Shown here in pieces: positions 41,558-49,295 of a stretch of DNA of 64,000 bases; the first letter of the stretch is position 1; every line of letters starts with the position of its first letter. The stretch is from JBQTII01 sp052388275 (lineage in GTDB: Bacteria; Actinomycetota; Actinomycetes; Sporichthyales; Sporichthyaceae). Below the pieces are notes generated by a model, which was not told where the DNA came from, did no database searches, and saw only the letters and a list, made by a program, of their open reading frames with translations. Position numbers and translations under genes: made by a program. Location of the stretch: assembly GCA_052388275.1 (NCBI GenBank), contig JBQTII010000081.1, forward strand, positions 4,583-68,582, in the 5' to 3' direction.

Positions 41558-41756
41558 ATGGCCTAGCACAACTGGATCTCAAAGTACAAGGACGGTTTAG
41601 CCCGCTCGTGCGTCTCACCGAATTCGTCGCGTTGCGGTGCTGCGAGCTTGGAACGCGGTCAAAGAGCGGCATTTAGCGGCCGATACACCGAGCAAGGCCG
41701 AACGACGGTTGACGTCACGCGCGTACAGCTTCTTGTCCGACATCTCTGGGGGGTCC

Positions 41757-43106
41757 ATGAGAATCAGTTTCACCATGCAGGTCAGCGCAATCTTGATTGG
41801 CGTGAGTGTGTCCGGCCTGGCCGGCCTCTCCCAAGCCTCGGGGGCGTTACAGGCCTCGGCGGACGGCTGCCGCGTCGACGATGGCCGGGCATTGGCCGAG
41901 TTTGCAGAACGGGACAACACAACTGAAATCTTCCAGCATGAGCGCTGGCTGCTCTCCGACGGCGCCCAAGAGAACAAGCGTTCCGTCGATGCGGCCATTG
42001 CACAACGCTTCGGTGACAACACCAAGTCGGAGTTGCACAGGACCCTCGCGGCAGGTCTGATTGGGGTTGGCCCTGATCACCGGGCTCAGCAGTTGGTGGT
42101 TCTAGTCGACCCAAAGAAGGTCAACGTGGCCGAACTGCAGACGGAGTTGCGCACCCGTGCTTCCAATGCGTCGCGCTCGCGCCCAGAGAACGGTCCCCCC
42201 ATCGGTATCAGAGTGCAGGCCGGATGCCATGGCAGCGACGAATTGATCAAGGCTGACCAGATCATCGCCGAGAGGGCCTGGCACCCGCGTGCAGGCACCA
42301 CCGCCCTCTTCAGCATGGTCGACGCGACTACGTCCACCGTAAAGGTGAGCTTCAACATGAGTGACCGCGAGGCCGCGGAGGCCCTTCAAGCAACACTAGG
42401 ACCTGTCGTGACAGTCGAACTCAACGGCGGCGGAGTACGAGACAAGATCCGAACCAACGACACATGGAGCAGTTCGGTCGGACATTGGGGCGGCGCAGAG
42501 ATTACGAATGGAAACGTCGCCTGCACGTCCGGATTCGCTGTGGACACGCCCACCGCTGGGAAAGCGTTTGTGACCGCTGGGCACTGCTTCGACAACGGCG
42601 AGGCCATCAGCTCAGGTTCGAGCTCGTACGGAACCGCTCAAGGAGAATACGACTTTCCGGTGTACGACATGATACTCCTCAACGGCAACATCAACTACGA
42701 CGACGACATTTACCACACCACGGATCCCAACGCTAATGAAACCTCGCCGATTGACGTCACGGGCCACGCGAACGGCAGCGCAGGTGAAGGCGTGTGTATC
42801 AGCGGCCAGAATACGGGGCGGCGCTGCGGTGCGACAATCGTCGACCCGAGCGGGGGCCGAGTCTGTGATTCCGCCCGCTGTACATCCGGCCTCGTCGTGA
42901 TCCAGAAGATCGGTGACCAGATTTGTCAACCCGGCGACTCCGGAGCCCCTTACTACAGGAGAAATTCCGACGACACCCAGGCCTCCATCCGGGGCTTGCA
43001 TGTCGGCAGGCCAACTGGCTACACCTTCAGCGGGCAGACGTGTGCGGGCGAACGCCCATCCAGTGTGGAGAGCCACCTCGACGTGGAGATCGCGAGCTCG
43101 CCTTGA
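41757..43106 (+). CDS. Secreted chymotrypsin-like (S1) serine protease with pro-region
   Basis: A 449-residue pre-pro-protease. Signal peptide 1-30 (MRISFTMQVSAILIGVSVSG), pro-region about 35-225, then a protease domain with the triad H276 (FVTAGHCF), D304 (PVYDMILL; D299 is an alternative) and S395 (CQPGDSGAPYY). Several cysteine pairs in the protease domain suggest disulfides. The order and GDSGAP motif resemble streptogrisin/alpha-lytic proteases, whose pro-region acts as folding helper and inhibitor. ATG 41757 follows a GGGGGG run. Lower GC and different codon use than its neighbours suggest transfer. Confidence 0.85.
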   Translation: MRISFTMQVSAILIGVSVSGLAGLSQASGALQASADGCRVDDGRALAEFAERDNTTEIFQHERWLLSDGAQENKRSVDAAIAQRFGDNTKSELHRTLAAGLIGVGPDHRAQQLVVLVDPKKVNVAELQTELRTRASNASRSRPENGPPIGIRVQAGCHGSDELIKADQIIAERAWHPRAGTTALFSMVDATTSTVKVSFNMSDREAAEALQATLGPVVTVELNGGGVRDKIRTNDTWSSSVGHWGGAEITNGNVACTSGFAVDTPTAGKAFVTAGHCFDNGEAISSGSSSYGTAQGEYDFPVYDMILLNGNINYDDDIYHTTDPNANETSPIDVTGHANGSAGEGVCISGQNTGRRCGATIVDPSGGRVCDSARCTSGLVVIQKIGDQICQPGDSGAPYYRRNSDDTQASIRGLHVGRPTGYTFSGQTCAGERPSSVESHLDVEIASSP

Positions 43107-43340
43107 CCGCCGCCCGCGACTGCCTCTCGTGCCTGCCTCCAGGGCAACCTGAGAAGAGGCACCACCGAGGCACCCTGCTGTTCTCGCGCCCCGGCGGAGT
43201 GCGGGTTCGGCTGGGCGCTGTGCTGCAAAGTTGCCTATCGTTGAACGACCAGTGCCGAGTCAGACCGTGTGTTCTTGGCCCAGATGCAGCCCTGATGGAT
43301 ATCCGCGGCAGCGTCGACGCCGACAGTAGGGAGCGAATAA

Positions 43341-44147
43341 GTGAATGCCACTAACGGCTTTCCGGATTCTCGGCTGGGCGCAACTCCAGCGAACTACGGC
43401 TCCTGGCCGCTATGGCCAAGAGGTTGGCTGCAGTCTGGTCGGCGGTCTCGGCAGCGCAAGCGTGTGCATCGCGTTGGAAGTGCATTCGGGGTCCTGACTG
43501 TCGTCGCGCTGGCGCTCACGGCCTGCGGCACTCTTGCTTCCGATTCATCCAAGAATCAATCGTCGGCTCTGGTTACGGAACTCGAGGGGCGCATGCCTCG
43601 CTGCGCAATACCCGCGCTGCGCTCGCCCGAGGACCAGCGGTGGGTCACATCGGGCGCTCCTCAACAGGTCCTCGCCCAGACCGAGAAGGTGCTGAGCAAT
43701 GAAGTGGGTGTCGCCACCAAGGAGGATCCTCACGTAAGGCTGAGGAATGGATTGATAGGCGTAACACCAGATCCGATGGACAGAGAAATCGTCGTTGTCG
43801 TTGATCCTGAGGTCATTGATATGAAGCGGCTTGAAAAGGACCTGCAAGACCAGCTTGGTTCGTCAGGTCCTCCAGTCGTCGTGCAAGAAGGATGTCACAG
43901 TGCGGCAGAACTAGTGCATGCGTCACAAATCATTGCGGAGGGTCGCTGGATTCCAAATTCGGCCGAAATATCTTATGGTTCCTATCTGGACGCCGGCAGT
44001 GCACAATACCGCTTAACGATCTCTGACAGCGGTGAGGGTAAGTCTGCCGGACGGTCGCTTAAAGAAGAACTCGGTGACTTGGTGGCTATTTCATATGGCG
44101 ACGTAGGGCGCGATGTAGAGCGCCGGCCCGCTAACAAGTCACCCTAA
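43341..44147 (+). CDS. Lipoprotein paralogous to the pro-region of the upstream protease, without a protease domain
   Basis: A 268-residue protein. After a basic start and hydrophobic segment it has a lipobox LTAC (C62). Residues 130-255 align with 95-222 of the protease next door: LRNGLIGVTPD against LAAGLIGVGPD, VVVVDPEVID against VVLVDPKKVN, QEGCHSAAELVHASQIIAEGRWIP against QAGCHGSDELIKADQIIAERAWHP. It stops where the protease's catalytic domain would begin. By analogy it could inhibit, chaperone or tether the protease at the membrane; this is inference. GTG 43341 has GGAG upstream. GC falls further toward the end of the gene. Confidence 0.7.
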   Translation: MNATNGFPDSRLGATPANYGSWPLWPRGWLQSGRRSRQRKRVHRVGSAFGVLTVVALALTACGTLASDSSKNQSSALVTELEGRMPRCAIPALRSPEDQRWVTSGAPQQVLAQTEKVLSNEVGVATKEDPHVRLRNGLIGVTPDPMDREIVVVVDPEVIDMKRLEKDLQDQLGSSGPPVVVQEGCHSAAELVHASQIIAEGRWIPNSAEISYGSYLDAGSAQYRLTISDSGEGKSAGRSLKEELGDLVAISYGDVGRDVERRPANKSP

Positions 44148-44226
44148 GATTGCACATCGCTCGATGGCCCTGCAGTTCGCATGCGGCTCGACCGGCAGAA
44201 AATGACGATCGCCGCCGGATCGGGGA

Positions 44227-46530
44227 CTACCCCGCGGCGCCGCCCGGCGCCCGGGTCCCATTGACCGTCAGCGTGTACTGCGGCGAGCTCAGCAGTGAGC
44301 CGCCCAGGTCCACGGCACTGATGATCGCGACGAGCACCGGGTAGGGGCGCAGGGCGCGCCGCTGCGCTGCCGTCAGGCGCATGGAGTACGTGCCGGTGAA
44401 GCGCAGCACGTGGGCCCGGCCCTGGCCGGTGTCCAGGCCGACGATGGTCACCGTCCAGGGGCGCACCTTGATCGGGCTGACGGCGGCGTAGGGCCGCAGG
44501 CCGTCCAACGAACTGCCGTCGCTGATCAGCCGGTCGCCAACTCGGACGTCGTCGACGTACCAGCCGCCGTTGTTGACGGCCGCGTCGGCCACGTGGCGGA
44601 AGCCCAGCAGCACCTTCTTTCCGGCGAACGCGCTCAGGTCGAACGACATCGGGACCGGAACTCCCGAGGTGCCGGTGAGTCCGTGTCCCGACGGCGCGGG
44701 TGCGGCCGCCTTCGTGGTCGCCGCGTTGCTCAGGGTCTGGAAGGACGCTCCGCCGTCGCTGGAGATGACCGTGTAGCCGTAGTCCAACCCCGGCTCGAGG
44801 TGATGCAGACTCAGATAACGCAGGACCGGATCAGCGCGCGGCACGGTGAGTGTGAACACGGCGGTGGAGTCGAGGCGGGGGGTATCGCCCGAGAACAGCG
44901 CCGGGTTGTCCAATGCCCCAGCCGGCAGCGCGGATGCCCCAGGGTCCGGGGTCAGCGGCATCCGCGGCGCCACCGACCACGGGATCGGGATCGGGGCGAG
45001 GGTGCGCGCGCCGGTGAACTGCAGCTCCGCCAGCTCGGTGCCCACCAGCGGGCGGGTGCCGCCGGCGCGCAGTTGCACGTAGTCGGCGCCGTTGGGCGCG
45101 ACGCCCGGCGCGGCATACGCGGCCGGGTTGTCCAGGTTCAGGGCGAAGTTCAGGCTCGGCGTGCTCACCCGCTTCTTGGCGATTCCGGTGATGGTGGCGT
45201 CCCGAGCACCCACCACCTTGTCCACGAGCAGCATCACCTGGAAGTCGTGGAGGATCTCGGTGAGGGGGTCCTTGACCCCGCCCGCGCGCAGCGCGGCCCG
45301 CACTGCGTCCAAGCCGCGGGTCTTGCCGTCGCGGTGGAGTCGCGACAGCACGGCCTCGCCGTAGCGATCGCGCAGGAACAGCAAGAACGCCCAGGCGACG
45401 CCGTAGTCGGCGAGGATCTGCGCGCCGTTGCCCTCGTCTCCCCAGAGCGTCAGCGAGTTCTGCGGGCCGCCGCAGTCCCGTGGGTTGGGGTTGAAGGGAG
45501 TCCGCACGGTGCCGAAGCCCGCAAAGCACACGATGTGGCTCTCGAAGGCCCGCTGGAACACCGACCGCTGCGGATCGCCGTACCCGGTGACGGTCAGCGC
45601 ATAGTCCGAGAGCCCCTCGTTGAGCCAGATCGATTCGCCGGGATCGGTGTAGTACTGGAGCAGGTGCTGGTACTCGTGGGCGAAGATCCCCTCGTAGAGC
45701 TCGGGACGCGCGGGGCGAGAGCGGCACAGGTCGGCGTCGGGTTCGTCCGCGGGGTTCACCCCGGTGCGGTGCGCCCAGTCGTAGGCATCGATCGTCATCA
45801 CATTGCGGTCGGTGAGTTCGTTGAACTGACGGGAGAAGAACCCCGCGATGTAGGTCTGGTTGCGCGGGAAGTCGTAGAAGTTCGGGTCGCGGACGTTGTC
45901 GACGAGCGTGACGACCTTGTCACCGTCACCGGTGAAGTTCAGGCCGGCGGTGATCCCGCGCTCCGCGCTGCGGGCTCCATCACGCGCCGGGGCGACCGAG
46001 AAGGCCTTGGACAGCTTCGGCAGCATGTTGGTGTCGTAGGCGCGTACCAGCGAACTCACCTGAGCATCCGTCACCGTCGTGGAGTCGGCTATGACCTTGC
46101 GGCAGTCGGTAGCCGGAAAGTCCGTGCCGACCACCCCGCCGGGTCCGATCCCGCTGGCCACCCAGACCTCGATGCCCTTCCCGACCCCGCGCAGGGTGTA
46201 CTCCTTGAGGTACACCTGATCGGCGACGTCATCAAGGGAGAGCCAGAGCCGGGTGGTGCCCACCGCGGGCGTTTTCGCCGCCGCGGCGGTGGGCCTCGCG
46301 AACTGGGCCGCCCCCGCGGGGGTGCGCTTCCATGCGGCGAGGATCGCGCCGGTGTCGGGAGCGAGCGGGTAATGCGCGGCCTCGGACAGGTGCTCGACGT
46401 CGGAGATCAGATCCGCGACCGCCGCGGGCGCGTTCGCGCGTTGGGCAACCGTGGCCGCTCCGCTCGCGCCCGCCGCCGCGGCGAGCAGGATCAGCGCGCC
46501 GCCGCCGGCCACCAAGCGCATCCCGAGCAC
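44227..46530 (-). CDS. Secreted zinc metallopeptidase, M6/immune-inhibitor-A-like
   Basis: A 767-residue exported protein with a signal peptide (residues 5-25). The zinc motif is HEYQH (H285, E286, H289) with the third ligand E305 in IWLNEGLSDYA, a gluzincin-like arrangement. The C-terminal region contains FDLSAFAGKKVLLGFRHVADAAV and GGWYVDDVRVG, the adhesive-type domain seen in immune inhibitor A peptidases. The internal part has a beta-rich region (about 480-640). It ends 79 bases from the pro-domain lipoprotein on the other strand and starts four bases after an M24 peptidase gene, so it may be expressed with that gene. Confidence 0.82.
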   Translation of the reverse strand: MLGMRLVAGGGALILLAAAAGASGAATVAQRANAPAAVADLISDVEHLSEAAHYPLAPDTGAILAAWKRTPAGAAQFARPTAAAAKTPAVGTTRLWLSLDDVADQVYLKEYTLRGVGKGIEVWVASGIGPGGVVGTDFPATDCRKVIADSTTVTDAQVSSLVRAYDTNMLPKLSKAFSVAPARDGARSAERGITAGLNFTGDGDKVVTLVDNVRDPNFYDFPRNQTYIAGFFSRQFNELTDRNVMTIDAYDWAHRTGVNPADEPDADLCRSRPARPELYEGIFAHEYQHLLQYYTDPGESIWLNEGLSDYALTVTGYGDPQRSVFQRAFESHIVCFAGFGTVRTPFNPNPRDCGGPQNSLTLWGDEGNGAQILADYGVAWAFLLFLRDRYGEAVLSRLHRDGKTRGLDAVRAALRAGGVKDPLTEILHDFQVMLLVDKVVGARDATITGIAKKRVSTPSLNFALNLDNPAAYAAPGVAPNGADYVQLRAGGTRPLVGTELAELQFTGARTLAPIPIPWSVAPRMPLTPDPGASALPAGALDNPALFSGDTPRLDSTAVFTLTVPRADPVLRYLSLHHLEPGLDYGYTVISSDGGASFQTLSNAATTKAAAPAPSGHGLTGTSGVPVPMSFDLSAFAGKKVLLGFRHVADAAVNNGGWYVDDVRVGDRLISDGSSLDGLRPYAAVSPIKVRPWTVTIVGLDTGQGRAHVLRFTGTYSMRLTAAQRRALRPYPVLVAIISAVDLGGSLLSSPQYTLTVNGTRAPGGAAG

Positions 46531-46533
46531 GCC

Positions 46534-47649
46534 TCAAACCTCCAGCACGACCAGCTCGCGGGGCCGGTGATTTACCCGTTCACCACCGGATTCGGTGCAG
46601 ATGACGATGTCCTCAATGCGTGCGCCGTGCCGACCCGGCAGGTAGATGCCCGGCTCGACGGAGAACGCCATGCCCACCTCCAGCGCCTCGGTGTTCCCCT
46701 CGACGATGTAGGGGTGCTCGTGACCTTCCAGCCCGATGCCGTGGCCTGTTCGGTGCACGAAGAACTCGCCGTACCCGGCATCGTCGATGACGTCGCGAGC
46801 GACCCGGTCCAGACTTTCCGCGCTCATGCCCGGCGTGACGGCCTCGCAGGCGGCGATCTGGGCCGTGAGTAGCACGTCGTAATAGCGCAAGAACTCCGCA
46901 TCGGGGGTGCCCAGGGAGTACATCCGGGTCTCGTCCGAGCAGTACCCGTCCTCGGTGGTGCCGCCGATGTCGACGACGACCGCGTCGCCGGCCTCGATCA
47001 CCCGGTCCGAGAGATCGTGATGCGGGCTCGCGCCATTCGGGCCGGAGCCGACGATCACGAAATCCGCGCGCACGTGGCCTTCCGCCACGATCGCCTCCGC
47101 GATGTCCCGGCCGACCGCGCGTTCGGTGCGCCCGACCCGCAGCCACTCCCCCATTCGGGCGTGCACCCGGTCGATCGCGGCACCGGCATCGCGCAGCGCC
47201 TGGATCTCCGCCGCGCTCTTGCGGATCCGCAACTCGCGCAGCACCGGCCCGGCTAGGGCCTGGCCCACCCCAGGGATGCCGTCGCGCAACCGCAGGACCT
47301 TCTCGGCCCACATGTGATCGTCGACCCCGTAGCGGCGGGCACCGGGGGGCAGCAGGCTGCGCACGAGCGCGATGGGGTCCTCGGTCTCCTGCCAGTGCGC
47401 GATCGTCAGGCCGAGTGTGCTGACCCCGGCCGCCTCGGCCGCGGGACGCTCCAGGAACGGCACCACCAAGACCGGTTCGCCGCCGGCCGCCAGCACGAGG
47501 GCGGTCAACCGCTCCAGCGGCTTGGCGACGTAACCGGTGAGGTAACGCAGGTCCGGGCCGGGTGTGATCACGATGGCGTCCAAACCGGCTTCGGCACTCG
47601 CGGCGGCGGCCCGATGCAGGCGGGCAATGAAGTCGGCGGCAGCGGGCAT
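46534..47649 (-). CDS. M24 family metallopeptidase (Xaa-Pro dipeptidase/aminopeptidase type)
   Basis: A 371-residue creatinase-fold peptidase. The N-terminal domain includes GLDAIVITPGPDLRYLTGYVAKPLERL; the catalytic domain carries the five metal ligands in VVVDIGGTTEDGYCSDETR, HRTGHGIGLEGHE, FSVEPGIYLPG and ARIEDIVIC. It removes or splits N-terminal residues before proline, probably in the cytosol as no signal peptide is present. ATG 47649 (MPAAADFIARLHR) is chosen over upstream codons that have no family match and overlap the divergent exonuclease gene. It lies directly upstream of the M6-like peptidase. Confidence 0.9.
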   Translation of the reverse strand: MPAAADFIARLHRAAAASAEAGLDAIVITPGPDLRYLTGYVAKPLERLTALVLAAGGEPVLVVPFLERPAAEAAGVSTLGLTIAHWQETEDPIALVRSLLPPGARRYGVDDHMWAEKVLRLRDGIPGVGQALAGPVLRELRIRKSAAEIQALRDAGAAIDRVHARMGEWLRVGRTERAVGRDIAEAIVAEGHVRADFVIVGSGPNGASPHHDLSDRVIEAGDAVVVDIGGTTEDGYCSDETRMYSLGTPDAEFLRYYDVLLTAQIAACEAVTPGMSAESLDRVARDVIDDAGYGEFFVHRTGHGIGLEGHEHPYIVEGNTEALEVGMAFSVEPGIYLPGRHGARIEDIVICTESGGERVNHRPRELVVLEV

Positions 47650-47683
47650 GCCCCGATCCTGCCATCTGGCAGGCTGTCCTGCC

Positions 47684-48610
47684 GTGTCCCGCCTGATGCT
47701 GCTCGATGCCCCGTCGATGTACTTCCGTGCCTTCTTCGGTGTTCCGGACACCGTGAGCGCCCCGGACGGCTCGCCGGTGAACGCGGTGCGGGGATTCCTG
47801 GACTTCGTCTCGACGCTGGTGACCCAGCGCCGGCCCACCGACCTGATTGCCTGCTTCGATGCCGACTGGCGGCCCCAGTTCCGAGTCGACGCGCTGCCGT
47901 CGTACAAGGCGCACCGGGTACTCACCGAGGCTCCGGGCGGCCAGGTGGACACCGAGGAGGTCCCCGACCTGCTCAGCCCACAGGTCCCCGTCATCTACGC
48001 CGTCCTGGACGCACTCGGGATCGCCCGCGCCGAGGCGGTCGGGTTCGAGGCTGACGACATCATCGGCACGCTGGCCACCACGGCCCCGGGGGAGGTCGAC
48101 ATCGTCACCGGCGACCGCGACCTGTTCCAACTCGTCGAGGACACCCGCGGGGTACGGGTGCTCTACATCGCCAAGGGCATTCGCAACCTCGAGGTCATCG
48201 ACGAGGCCGCAGTCAACGCCAAGTACGCCATCCCCGGCCGCGCCTACGCGGCGTTCGCCACGCTACGCGGGGACGCCTCCGACGGCCTGCCCGGCGTTCG
48301 GGGGGTCGGCGACAAGACCGCGGCCGCCCTGGTCACCAGCTACGGCGACCTCCAGAGCATTGCCAGGGCCGCCCTCGATCCCGGCTCGGGGATTTCACCG
48401 GCGGTTCGCCGCAAACTCATCGCGGCCACCGACTATCTGGCGCTCGCACCAGCCGTCGTCAACGTCGTGCGCGACATCGCGCTGCCTGCCCTCGACTGTG
48501 CGCTGCCGGCGGCGGCAAGAGAACCCGAGGCCCTGCTGGCGTTGTCCGAGCGGTGGGGCCTCGAATCCCCGCTCAACCGGCTCCTGAACGTGCTGGCGGC
48601 GCCTCGCTGA
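47684..48610 (+). CDS. 5'-3' exonuclease (PolA N-terminal-like flap endonuclease)
   Basis: A 308-residue stand-alone 5' nuclease. LMLLDAPSMYFRAFFGVP starts the fold; acidic metal residues are in IACFDADWRPQFR, VGFEADDIIGTLA and IVTGDRDLFQLV; a helix-hairpin-helix follows in GLPGVRGVGDKTAAALV. Such proteins cut 5' flaps or RNA primers in DNA repair and replication and occur beside PolA in many actinobacteria. GTG 47684 lies 34 bases from the divergent M24 gene, so the two share a short promoter region. Confidence 0.9.
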   Translation: MSRLMLLDAPSMYFRAFFGVPDTVSAPDGSPVNAVRGFLDFVSTLVTQRRPTDLIACFDADWRPQFRVDALPSYKAHRVLTEAPGGQVDTEEVPDLLSPQVPVIYAVLDALGIARAEAVGFEADDIIGTLATTAPGEVDIVTGDRDLFQLVEDTRGVRVLYIAKGIRNLEVIDEAAVNAKYAIPGRAYAAFATLRGDASDGLPGVRGVGDKTAAALVTSYGDLQSIARAALDPGSGISPAVRRKLIAATDYLALAPAVVNVVRDIALPALDCALPAAAREPEALLALSERWGLESPLNRLLNVLAAPR

Positions 48611-48654
48611 CCTGTAGCGCGGCGACGTCGACCCCCGATCGACAGCGGTCGCGG

Positions 48655-49272
48655 CTAACGCCCCCGGACCTCGCGCTCACCGTCCCGAGCCGGGTCGTGG
48701 GCGGGCAACACGTCGGCGGACCAGTCCATCCGCTTCCACTCCGGCACCGGTGTCGACCGGCCGGCTGCGGGGACGAAAGCGGAGGGCTCCGCCAGCACGT
48801 AGCGGTGGATGTAGCGCGGGCAGTTCGGGTAAACGACGCGAGTGCGTACCCGGACCACGAACTGAGCTTCGGGATACTCACCCTGCAGCGGATCGTCGAA
48901 GTCGATGCTCGCCCTACCCTCAATCCGCATCCGGTGACCCGCCGTCAGGTCCAGGAACAACATCCCGACCTCGGCATTGGCCATCAGGTTTCCCGCGGAC
49001 AGGTACATCCCGTTGCCGTCGTAGTTCGGGAACGCCAGCGTGCGCGGGTCCAGCACCTGCACGAACCCCGGGGCACCGCCTTTGTACGAGCACGTCGGTC
49101 GTCCCTGAGCATCGGCGGTGGCCAGGAAGAACATGTCCAGGCGCGAGATGAACTCCGCATCCGAGTCGCTGATCGTCTCGCTGAGGAGCATCTCCTCGAT
49201 GCGGTCGGCGAGTCGCCGGGTGTCGAAGCGGTCCTGCAGCGCCCGCTGATCGTGGTGGAATCCTGCGCTCAT
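48655..49272 (-). CDS. Pyridoxamine 5'-phosphate oxidase-fold (FMN/F420-binding) protein
   Basis: A 205-residue split-barrel protein: FISRLDMFFLATADAQGRPTCSYKGG, then LAFPNYDGNGMYLSAGNLMANAEVGMLFLDL, the typical FMN- or F420-binding start and core of the PNPOx-like family. The ending VVRVRTRVVYPNCPRYI with a conserved Cys is seen in a subgroup of uncertain substrate. ATG 49272 is set by a strong AGGAGG six bases upstream. It follows helY by 23 bases on the same strand. Cofactor and reaction are not fixed by sequence. Confidence 0.8.
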   Translation of the reverse strand: MSAGFHHDQRALQDRFDTRRLADRIEEMLLSETISDSDAEFISRLDMFFLATADAQGRPTCSYKGGAPGFVQVLDPRTLAFPNYDGNGMYLSAGNLMANAEVGMLFLDLTAGHRMRIEGRASIDFDDPLQGEYPEAQFVVRVRTRVVYPNCPRYIHRYVLAEPSAFVPAAGRSTPVPEWKRMDWSADVLPAHDPARDGEREVRGR

Positions 49273-49295
49273 CCGCGCCTCCTTTGCCCTCGACA

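Noticed and set aside
44410..46872. 820-codon open frame opposite the M6-like metallopeptidase
   Set aside because: The minus strand carries a signal peptide and HEYQH zinc site; the plus frame has only low-complexity Arg/Gly/Val-rich sequence.
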